Below are positions 55,753-64,000 of a stretch of DNA of 64,000 bases, in pieces. The stretch is from Bifidobacterium vansinderenii (GTDB taxonomy: Bacteria > Actinomycetota > Actinomycetes > Actinomycetales > Bifidobacteriaceae): positions 94,053-158,052 of the forward strand of contig NZ_NEWD01000002.1 of NCBI RefSeq assembly GCF_002234915.1. The letters are read 5' to 3'. The notes below the pieces were generated by a model. The model searched no databases. It was not told where the DNA came from and was given only the letters and a program-made list of their open reading frames with translations. The number at the start of each line of letters is the position of its first letter. Within the stretch, counting starts at the first letter, position 1. A program made the translations under genes and the position numbers.

Positions 55753-57081
55753 CTAGGCGAGCATGGAGGTCCAGAGGCCCACAAAATCGGGGATGGTCTT
55801 GCGCGTGGTCGCCACGTTGACAACGTCGATGCCATCGATACGCAAGCCCAGCATGGCGGCGAACGTGGCCATGCGATGATCGGCGTACGTCTCCATCACG
55901 GCGCCATGCAGCGACTCCGCGGGAACCGCGTCGATGTGCAGACCGTCGGGCAGCTCGTGTGCGCTGCCGCCCACACGTTCGATCTCGGTGACCAGCGCCT
56001 CCAGTCGATTCGTCTCATGACCACGCAGGTGACCGATGCCCACGAGCGAGGTCGGCGCGTCGGCGAACACCAGGATCGCGGCCAGCGAGGGCGCGATCTC
56101 ACCGGCTGCGGACAGGTCGAATTCGCCAAGACCATGAATCGTGCCGTCCGACGTGACCGCGAGCGTGCGTACGCCGTTGTCCGCCACGTCGACCGACACG
56201 CTGGCGCCCATGCGTTCCAAGTATCCGGGGAGCAGTCCGCCGGGCTGCGTGGTCGTCTCCGGCCAGTTCGGCACGCGAACCGTACCACCGGCGATCAACG
56301 CCGCGCCGAGGAACGGCGCCGCATTAGACAGATCCGGCTCCACCACAACCTGTTCCGGCAACTGCACGGCACCGTGACGCACCGTCCACGTATGACCATC
56401 CATGCTCACGTCCACGCCGGCGGACGAAAGATCGGCCATGGTCATGCGAATATGCGGCAGACTGGGCAGATGCTCACCAGTATGGGTCAGTGTGAGACCG
56501 TCCGTCAGTTTCGGCGCGGCCAGCAGCAGGCCGGAGATGAACTGGCTGGAACCGGACGAATCGATCGACACCGCTCCCCCATCGGCGTGTTCGGGAGGAG
56601 TGAGCGTGAACGGCAGACGACCTCGCTCGCCTTCGTAGTCGATGCGGGCGCCCAGCTGTTCGAGACCATCCAGCAGTGGGGCCATCGGACGCTGGTATGC
56701 CTGCTCGTCGCCGTCGAAGCGTACCGGACCGTCGGCGTACAGGGCCAGCGCGGGCACGAAGCGCATCACCGTGCCGGCAAGGCCGCAGAATACCGAGGAG
56801 TTTCCCTTGAACACGCCGTCTGCGGGCGGCACGACGGTGACCGTGGTCTCCTCATGCTCGTCGATGCGGCATTCCACGCCCAAGGATTCAAGGGCGCCCA
56901 TCATGAGCTCGGTGTCGCGCGAGCGCAGCAGTCCGATCAGCGTGACCGGCCGTGATCCCATGGCCGCGAGGATGAGGTATCGGTTGGACAGGGACTTGCT
57001 TCCCGGAATGGTGACCGTGGCGTTGAGGGGCGCCGCCGCCTTGGGGGCGCGCCAAAGATCTGTAGCTGTCATGCCTGCCAT
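55753..57081 (-). CDS. aroA: 3-phosphoshikimate 1-carboxyvinyltransferase (EPSP synthase)
   Basis: Transfers enolpyruvyl from PEP to shikimate-3-phosphate, sixth step of the shikimate pathway; AroC (7951) uses the product. 442 aa: N-terminal PGSKSLSNRYLIL (substrate site), the CGLAGTVMRFVPAL block, QFISGLLLAAP and the C-terminal MEYADHRM-type segment (METYADHRMATFAAM). ATG at 57081 or 57072; neither has a good ribosome site, and a TATCTC -10-like box 8-13 nt upstream of 57081 suggests a leaderless start. In the glyphosate site the first motif is GLAGT rather than GNAGT. Confidence 0.95.
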   Translation of the reverse strand: MAGMTATDLWRAPKAAAPLNATVTIPGSKSLSNRYLILAAMGSRPVTLIGLLRSRDTELMMGALESLGVECRIDEHEETTVTVVPPADGVFKGNSSVFCGLAGTVMRFVPALALYADGPVRFDGDEQAYQRPMAPLLDGLEQLGARIDYEGERGRLPFTLTPPEHADGGAVSIDSSGSSQFISGLLLAAPKLTDGLTLTHTGEHLPSLPHIRMTMADLSSAGVDVSMDGHTWTVRHGAVQLPEQVVVEPDLSNAAPFLGAALIAGGTVRVPNWPETTTQPGGLLPGYLERMGASVSVDVADNGVRTLAVTSDGTIHGLGEFDLSAAGEIAPSLAAILVFADAPTSLVGIGHLRGHETNRLEALVTEIERVGGSAHELPDGLHIDAVPAESLHGAVMETYADHRMATFAAMLGLRIDGIDVVNVATTRKTIPDFVGLWTSMLA

Positions 57082-57100
57082 ACTAGCGTGAGATATGGTT

Positions 57101-57133
57101 GGGCCCGCGTTCGCATTCCACGAACGCGGGCCC
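57101..57133 (-). terminator. Hairpin after the Pro/Gln-rich membrane protein gene
   Basis: Perfect 13-bp stem GGGCCCGCGTTCG/CGAACGCGGGCCC (57101-57113 with 57121-57133), 7-nt loop, between the stop of the 589-aa gene and aroA. No T-run. Confidence 0.7.
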
Positions 57134-57196
57134 ATACCGGCGATTGATCGACGCGGAATCGATCACCGGCCGATGGTTGTCTTGACTAGCTGATGA

Positions 57197-58966
57197 TCAC
57201 CGGTTGCTCAGAGCATCGTGGAACCCGTCCTGCAGCACGTCGTTGAGATCGTTGAGCTCATCCTCCGGGTTCATCTTGTCCTCGGTCTCCTTGAGCGCAT
57301 CGGAGAAGTCGGAGTCGATGTCATATCCGTCGGAGCTCAGATCGTAATATTCGTCCTGCAGATCGTTCAGCTGGTTGTACTGGTCAGTGCCGTACCGGAG
57401 GTCGTTCGGATTGCCGAGCGCCTGCATCTTGCCGATGAGTTCGCTCGGCTTGCCGATGTAGTCCTTCATGTCGGTGCCGTACTTGGCCACATCCGCGTCC
57501 TTCGCCTTGCTCAGTTCATCGAGGCTGGCGGTGCAGTCGGTGATGTACTGGTTGTACTTGTCGTAGAAGTCGCTGTCGTACAGCGAGGCCGACGGCGTAT
57601 CGGAGCATACCTTCATAGCCTTGGACATCGGCAGAGCAGAGTCGGCCAGACCGTTGATGTACGACGCGTACTTGTCGGAGGCCTTCACGTAGGCGTCGTA
57701 CTTGGTCTTGACGTTCTCGTCCTTCAGGATCTTGTCCTGACTGCCGAGATCGGAGACCGCGCTCTGATAGTCCTTCACCTTCTGCTTAAGGCTGGTGATG
57801 TCCTTGTCATCCAGACTCTTGGAGGGGTCGTAGGTGACCGAATACACGTCGCCGAGCTTCGTGTTGACGCTGTAGTACCGGTTGCTGATCTTCGACGTCT
57901 GATTCAGCGCGTTGGTGTAGTCCTCGGCGGTGGGCTTGCCGCTGGGCAGGAAGGCGAGCACCACGAGCACGATGACGACGAGCGCCGCGATACCGCCGGC
58001 GATGCTCAGTCCCACGACGAGTTTCTTGTTGGATTTTTTCGGAGCGGGAGGCATGGGCGCACCGTACGGCGGCTGCCCCTGCGGCGGCTGGCCGGGCTGC
58101 TGGTATCCGCCATAGGGAGGCTGACCGAACGGAGGCTGCCCACCGGCCGGGGGAACGTTCGGAGGCGTCATACCGGGCGTCTGCGGATTTCCCGGCGTCT
58201 GCGAATCGCCTGGCGCCTGCGGTGATGATGTCGGTACTGGCCCCGGAGCGAAACCGGGGTCCGGCTGCGTACCGGATTCCGTCGAGGAAGAATCATCGTC
58301 CGGCGTCTGCGATGTCGGCGGGGCGAACGACTGCTGGCCGCCGTCCTGCACCGGCGACGGCTGGTCTCCGGCTGGAGCCGCCGGCTGCCCATCGACCGGC
58401 AAGCCTTGCACCGGCAGGGTCGGCTGGTACTGAGGCTGCTGCGGGGATGAGAACTGGGACGTCGCCGCATCCCCCGTATACGGCGGGATACCGAACGGGT
58501 TGTATGGAGCGTTCGCGCCGGGAGCCGTGTCCTGCCCCGAACCGTATGAGACGGGCTGGATGCCTGGCTGCTGCGGTTGGAACGACGACGGCGTGTCGGA
58601 CGGCTGCCCGAACGGCGGCGGAGTCATTCCCGACTGGGGTTGGACGGCAGGCTGCCCGTAGCCATAAGCGGGCTGGGAAAACGGCTGCTGATACGGCTGA
58701 TATGCAGACGGCTCCTGCGGGATCGGCTGAGTCTGCGGAACGGACTGGTAGGAGCCGGGAACAGGCCCGGACTGCTGCGGCTGAACCGGCACGGACCCTT
58801 GGAGGGGATCATACGAGAAGCCCCCCTGCTGCTCATTTCCGGGAACGGGAGAATCCCCCACTGAGGAAGTCTGCTCAGACTCCTTGTCGGCCTTGCCCGC
58901 TGCCGTACCATCCGGCGGCACATACTGCGGATCGTCATCCCCAACCGATTTGTATCCATCTGCCAT
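57197..58966 (-). CDS. Pro/Gln-rich single-pass membrane protein, function unknown
   Basis: 589 aa. Residues 1 to about 318 are disordered, very rich in Pro, Gln, Gly and Ser (repeated PQQP, QPPYG, TPG patterns). One membrane segment (VVGLSIAGGIAALVVIVLVVLAFL, after KKSNKK) is followed by an outer domain of about 245 residues, Asp/Tyr/Lys/Ser-rich and probably alpha-helical. A long cytoplasmic disordered tail and an extracellular helical domain resemble other actinobacterial cell-envelope proteins, but no named family is recognised. ATG at 58966 has AAGGAG upstream. Next to aroA but separated by a hairpin. Confidence 0.8.
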   Translation of the reverse strand: MADGYKSVGDDDPQYVPPDGTAAGKADKESEQTSSVGDSPVPGNEQQGGFSYDPLQGSVPVQPQQSGPVPGSYQSVPQTQPIPQEPSAYQPYQQPFSQPAYGYGQPAVQPQSGMTPPPFGQPSDTPSSFQPQQPGIQPVSYGSGQDTAPGANAPYNPFGIPPYTGDAATSQFSSPQQPQYQPTLPVQGLPVDGQPAAPAGDQPSPVQDGGQQSFAPPTSQTPDDDSSSTESGTQPDPGFAPGPVPTSSPQAPGDSQTPGNPQTPGMTPPNVPPAGGQPPFGQPPYGGYQQPGQPPQGQPPYGAPMPPAPKKSNKKLVVGLSIAGGIAALVVIVLVVLAFLPSGKPTAEDYTNALNQTSKISNRYYSVNTKLGDVYSVTYDPSKSLDDKDITSLKQKVKDYQSAVSDLGSQDKILKDENVKTKYDAYVKASDKYASYINGLADSALPMSKAMKVCSDTPSASLYDSDFYDKYNQYITDCTASLDELSKAKDADVAKYGTDMKDYIGKPSELIGKMQALGNPNDLRYGTDQYNQLNDLQDEYYDLSSDGYDIDSDFSDALKETEDKMNPEDELNDLNDVLQDGFHDALSNR

Positions 58967-59150
58967 AGCGAAAACTCCTTCGTCTCTTCGCCGGTGTTCA
59001 TTGGTACAAGGCCAGTCTATCAACGTGACCGTTCACAACCAAGGAATGAGACGGAGGAAAATACAGGAGTGCGACACGCGCCATGCATGATTCATTTCCG
59101 GTTCACCCGCAAACGCGACTTTGTGACATGGTAATGCGATACTGGTAGGT

Positions 59151-61289
<2,139 letters not shown>

Positions 61290-61313
61290 CACCGGTAAGT
61301 TCAACGAATGAAT

Positions 61314-61352
61314 GATGCCCGTCACGCCGATCGATTCGGTGTGACGGGCATC
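61314..61352. terminator. Bidirectional terminator between glgX and the convergent membrane protein gene
   Basis: 12-bp stem GATGCCCGTCAC/GTGACGGGCATC (61314-61325 with 61341-61352) with an inner CCG/CGG pair, followed by a T-containing stretch. Confidence 0.75.
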
Positions 61353-61397
61353 GTTGTATTGCGATTGCTGATCGCGATCGCGCCGATGACGGCCGTA

Positions 61398-62564
61398 CTA
61401 GTTCTGCGGAGAGATGCGCGACTCGGGCGGCACGACGCTCACCGGACGTTCGGCCGTCAGCTGCGCGTACACACGATCCGCCTCGATGGCCGCGATCTGA
61501 CGCGAGAACACGATGAACCATCCCATGAACAGGATGCAGGCGAGCGCCTCCACGTTGGTGAGCGTGGTGTTGCCCTGCAGCCAGTTGAGTCCGGCGACCA
61601 CGATGGCGACGATGATGAGGTCGGACACCACGTACATGGCGCGTGACAGCTGCGGCGCGAGCCACGGCAGGAAGATCATGAGCAGGCTCATCGGCAGGCT
61701 CAGCCCGCGTGCGAACACGTTGTGCAGGATTGGGTGCGGGGTATATCGGAACATGCCCACTCCGGCGAAGCAGACGCCGGCGAGGGTGAGCAGCACGGCC
61801 AGGCAGATAATACGCGCCCAGAAGCGTGGAATGTCGAATTCGGTCTTCGGCTCGTCGCCCACCTTGGGAGCCTCGCCCGTGCCGTTGACGACACGCCATT
61901 TGAGACGCATGCGTTGCGTGGTGATGAGTTCGGAGATGGCGAAGTAGCTGAGGATGACCACGCAGATGCCGGCGAGGATCAGCGTGGAGTTGAACATGCG
62001 GGCGGCGAACGTGGTGCGGTCGCCGAGCTGGGAGAAGTTGTTCTTCCACCAGTTGGGGTCGTCGGTGGTCAGGCCGGCGGTGCTCACACCGGAAACGACG
62101 AACAGGGGCAGCAGCGACGCGATGGTTCTGGAGTTGAGCGTGTCCGCCTGCACGAACACCACGTACCCGACGACTCCGGAGAATATGGATGCCACAGCGG
62201 GAATGTATCCGGAGAACAGGGATATGCCCATCGTGCCGTTGATGACCTCGAGCATCGCGTACACGCTGAGGAACACGGTGGACGCGTAGACCACGGACAG
62301 CGACAGGGTCTCGAACGCGCGACGGACCGGTACGATCCACCCGCGTTTGAGACTCCACGAGCGGGACTGTCTGGTGTATCCGACGACGAACGACATGACG
62401 GCGCAGGCGGCCACCACGCCGGCGCATGCGGTGAACAGCCGTCCGGAGACCAGCCAGATGGCCGAGGCGAGCGTGAGATAGAGCTCCATGATCAGGCCCG
62501 ATGCGAGCGCGCAGATCAGGGATGCGATGAGTCCCAGCGTCTCCGCCTGCTGATGCCTGCCCAT
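61398..62564 (-). CDS. Multi-pass membrane protein (DUF998-like), function unknown
   Basis: 388 aa with about 9-10 membrane segments. The segment DPNWWKNNFSQLGDRTTFAARMFNSTLILAGI resembles the SxSxLG region of DUF998 proteins (only part of it is family-like). A charged cytoplasmic loop (RMRLKWRVVNGTGEAPKVGD) splits the protein. RBS GGAGG 3 nt before the ATG. A TATAAT box on the minus strand (62676-62671) is a promoter candidate, giving a leader of about 100 nt. No enzymatic motif is seen. Confidence 0.75.
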   Translation of the reverse strand: MGRHQQAETLGLIASLICALASGLIMELYLTLASAIWLVSGRLFTACAGVVAACAVMSFVVGYTRQSRSWSLKRGWIVPVRRAFETLSLSVVYASTVFLSVYAMLEVINGTMGISLFSGYIPAVASIFSGVVGYVVFVQADTLNSRTIASLLPLFVVSGVSTAGLTTDDPNWWKNNFSQLGDRTTFAARMFNSTLILAGICVVILSYFAISELITTQRMRLKWRVVNGTGEAPKVGDEPKTEFDIPRFWARIICLAVLLTLAGVCFAGVGMFRYTPHPILHNVFARGLSLPMSLLMIFLPWLAPQLSRAMYVVSDLIIVAIVVAGLNWLQGNTTLTNVEALACILFMGWFIVFSRQIAAIEADRVYAQLTAERPVSVVPPESRISPQN

Positions 62565-62670
62565 GAGCCTCCGTTTCGTTTTTCGATCTGCCGTTTGCGC
62601 CGTTCGAGGCGTTCGCAGCGCTTATTGCCGCTGTGTTTTGCGCAGTATGCCGTCAATGCTCTTCTCCGCG

Positions 62671-62676
62671 ATTATA
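62671..62676 (-). promoter_or_regulatory. Consensus -10 box for the DUF998-like gene
   Basis: TATAAT on the minus strand, about 105 nt upstream of the ATG at 62564. No good -35 at 17 nt. Confidence 0.45.
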
Positions 62677-62839
62677 GGTCAGGACTGTGGCAAGGACTCG
62701 GCCTCGTTTTCATGGATGGCCATGAGACGTCTTTCGGCAATGGCGGAAACGTCCTACCATGAAATCACCTGAGGTGGTTGTTCAGGCATGATTCCTTGGC
62801 GAAACGATCGTCGGTCGATGGGGAAAGGACGCAGCCATC

Positions 62840-63181
62840 ATGAACCGCGAATACTGGGATCGCAAGCGGCGGGAGCGCGAGGCGCGCGACGAACGCTACC
62901 GGCAATTGCGTCAGGGCGCCACTCCCCTGCAACGATTCGGCATGTTCGCCGAACGACATGGCGAAGAAAACCGACCGTCCATACCGGATCAGGCGAGGCA
63001 TTCACGACAATGGTTCGGGCAAGTGACCGGAATGACGTTGGTCCTCACCGTGATTCTCGTGACGCTTGGCTTGCTGCTTGGCATGATCGGCGCGAGCGGC
63101 GGCACGATTCTGATCGTCATGATCGTTGCGCTTACCGTTCTGATCACGGTCATCGTCCTCTTCATGCAGCGTTTTCAATAG
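62840..63181 (+). CDS. Small membrane protein of unknown function
   Basis: 113 aa. A basic, Arg/Glu-rich N-terminal half (NREYWDRKRREREARDERYR) is probably cytoplasmic; two membrane segments follow (MTLVLTVILVTLGLLLGMI and ILIVMIVALTVLITVIVLF) with a GASGGT turn. A GGGGAAAGGACGCAGCC leader precedes the ATG. Not a named family. It lies just upstream of tRNA-Pro. Confidence 0.72.
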   Translation: MNREYWDRKRREREARDERYRQLRQGATPLQRFGMFAERHGEENRPSIPDQARHSRQWFGQVTGMTLVLTVILVTLGLLLGMIGASGGTILIVMIVALTVLITVIVLFMQRFQ

Positions 63182-63224
63182 GAGCAAATAGAGACCGTGA
63201 TGCAACACGCGGACCGGCATGGGT

Positions 63225-63278
63225 TATACTAGTGATTCGTGTTCATACGCGCCCGGTTTTCCCGGTTTCCGTATGAAC
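63225..63278 (+). promoter_or_regulatory. tRNA-Pro promoter -10 and leader hairpin
   Basis: TATACT (63225-63230) as -10 and a perfect 9-bp hairpin GTTCATACG/CGTATGAAC (63241-63249 with 63270-63278) in the 5' leader of the tRNA precursor. Confidence 0.55.
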
Positions 63279-63293
63279 GCAGTATGAATGCAA

Positions 63294-63367
63294 CGGGCCG
63301 TAGCGCAGTTTGGTAGCGCGCCTGCTTTGGGAGCAGGATGTCGCGGGTTCAAATCCCGCCGGCCCGA
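63294..63367 (+). tRNA. tRNA-Pro (anticodon TGG)
   Basis: 74 nt. Acceptor stem CGGGCCG/CGGCCCG perfectly paired, D-arm with GCGC/GCGC and loop AGTTTGGTA, anticodon stem CCTGC/GCAGG with loop TTTGGGA giving TGG, and T-arm GCGGG TTCAAAT CCCGC. Discriminator A; CCA is not encoded. TGG reads CCA and, by wobble, other CCN codons. Confidence 0.97.
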
Positions 63368-63385
63368 CGAGCCGCCTACTGGCAC

Positions 63386-63418
63386 AACGGGTTTCGGACT
63401 ATCGTCCGGAGCCCGTTT
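63386..63418 (+). terminator. tRNA-Pro terminator
   Basis: Stem AACGGGTTTCGGAC with GTCCGGAGCCCGTT (two G-U pairs), TATC loop, followed by TT. Lies 19 nt after the tRNA. Confidence 0.8.
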
Positions 63419-63427
63419 CCTGTCTCG

Positions 63428-63465
63428 CATACGATTACATACGATGACCGCGGACCGCATACGAT
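63428..63465 (+). repeat. Three CATACGAT copies at 10- and 20-nt phasing
   Basis: CATACGAT at 63428, 63438 and 63458, each on the same helical face. They lie between the tRNA terminator and the IS1249-like element. Confidence 0.7.
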
Positions 63466-64000
63466 CCCGGGGTTATAGGCCACGTTCATGGGGCCTTGCA
63501 CTCGCAAGTATAGGGCTATAGGAACAAGAGTGTTGCTTATGTTCCGGGTTTGGCCTTACGGCAGTAGGCGTGTCGGGGTGTTATTTTTCCGCGTGAAAAA
63601 ATAGGGGCGTTCCTCTGGTGGGCTGAATGCATGAGGACGAAATCCAGCAAGGCGAAGAAATGCCCCGTGTGCGGGTCGGCGATGAAGCGGAACGGCAGGA
63701 CGAGGGCGGGAACCCAGCGGTGGATGTGCGTCGCGTGTTCGCTGACCGGGGTCATGCGTCAGCAGGACGCGGAACGTGGCAGGCAGCTCGACGCGTTCCT
63801 CGGCTGGCTGCTCGGCCGCGCGTCCCAGTCCTCATGCGACGCGCACGGCGATGCGCGGGCATTGCGCAAGCGGACAGCGTGGTGCTGGAACATCCGGCCC
63901 GAGATTCCCCCGTGCACGGTGAAGCATCACACGGTGATGGCGGACGGCACGTACATGAGCCACGGCTGGTGCCTGATCACGGCGGTCGACGGCGAAAGCG
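63466..64000 (+). mobile_element. IS1249-like insertion sequence, left part (right end outside window)
   Basis: Includes the transposase gene from 63631 and an upstream leader containing an A/T hairpin TATTTTTC-GAAAAAATA (63582-63603) that could stop inward readthrough. The outer inverted repeat and the exact left boundary could not be defined. Confidence 0.55.
63631..64000 (+). CDS. IS1249-like transposase, N-terminal part (truncated by window end)
   Basis: 123 complete codons are visible. An N-terminal zinc ribbon (CPVCGSAMKRNGRTRAGTQR then WMCVAC) is followed by a helical part and the first acidic residue of the DDE/IS256-type catalytic core (VMADGTYMSHG). The reading frame is open to the window edge. 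The best match by motif is the IS1249 transposase group known from corynebacteria and bifidobacteria. Whether the copy is intact cannot be judged here. Confidence 0.75.
   Translation, partial: MRTKSSKAKKCPVCGSAMKRNGRTRAGTQRWMCVACSLTGVMRQQDAERGRQLDAFLGWLLGRASQSSCDAHGDARALRKRTAWCWNIRPEIPPCTVKHHTVMADGTYMSHGWCLITAVDGES

Overview
The window is a contiguous piece of a high-GC actinobacterial chromosome, almost certainly from a Bifidobacterium. The strongest marker is a full-length xylulose-5-P/fructose-6-P phosphoketolase (44671-47148) divided only by a terminator from phosphate acetyltransferase, with acetate kinase about 7 kb further on; these are the defining steps of the bifid shunt. A fused shikimate kinase/dehydroquinate synthase, a SufBDC-only Fe-S system, a zinc-free S4 protein and strong GGAGG ribosome-binding sites agree. 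The species cannot be fixed from this sequence.

Layout. 1-9.2 kb, minus strand: the end of a suf operon (sufB-sufD-sufC), CTP synthase, and the aromatic genes aroC-aroKB-aroQ. 9.2-17.6 kb: an isolated Tad-type prepilin peptidase gene (plus strand) convergent with a DUF948-small membrane protein-alaS-ruvX-mltG run, two histidine phosphatases, an orphan degenerate response regulator and a YccF protein. 17.8-25.7 kb, minus strand: rpsD with a long leader, an ABC ATPase/FtsX-type permease/DUF4418 set with conserved-looking Cys residues, PcrA helicase and PutP. 25.8-28.1 kb: xanthine phosphoribosyltransferase and an NCS2 purine permease behind a dyad operator candidate. 28.2-31.7 kb: a GH2 beta-glucuronidase and NhaA. 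31.9-39.7 kb: an accessory regulatory and export block with an XRE protein, a Schlafen/AlbA_2-type ATPase regulator, and a two-permease ABC exporter divergent from its own histidine kinase/LuxR response regulator. 39.9-55.5 kb: a 3-hydroxyacyl-CoA dehydrogenase-like protein, a DUF1846 protein, pta, xfp, guaA, a PadR-ABC-FtsX efflux module, and ackA. 55.7-63.2 kb: aroA, a Pro/Gln-rich single-pass membrane protein, glgX and two membrane proteins. 63.3-64 kb: tRNA-Pro(TGG) followed by the 5' part of an IS1249-like element cut by the window end.

How the genes work together. The core is housekeeping: Fe-S assembly, chorismate synthesis (aroB, aroQ, aroK, aroC and aroA are all here; aroE and the DAHP synthase are not), nucleotide supply (pyrG, guaA, xpt plus permease), translation (alaS, rpsD, tRNA-Pro) and acetyl-phosphate metabolism (xfp makes acetyl-P; ackA makes ATP and acetate; pta links to acetyl-CoA). 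Accessory functions are glucuronide use and two regulated efflux systems.

The most unusual signals are non-coding: a family of double-hairpin intergenic repeats whose inner stems covary (three copies at 40.87-41.07 kb, one at 55.64 kb), a six-unit iteron-like palindromic array at 49.30-49.45 kb, a 29-bp inverted repeat at 31-117, paired PadR operators around a -10 box, a dyad upstream of xpt, and an intrinsic terminator buried inside a convergent coding sequence. No CRISPR array, rRNA or complete prophage was seen.
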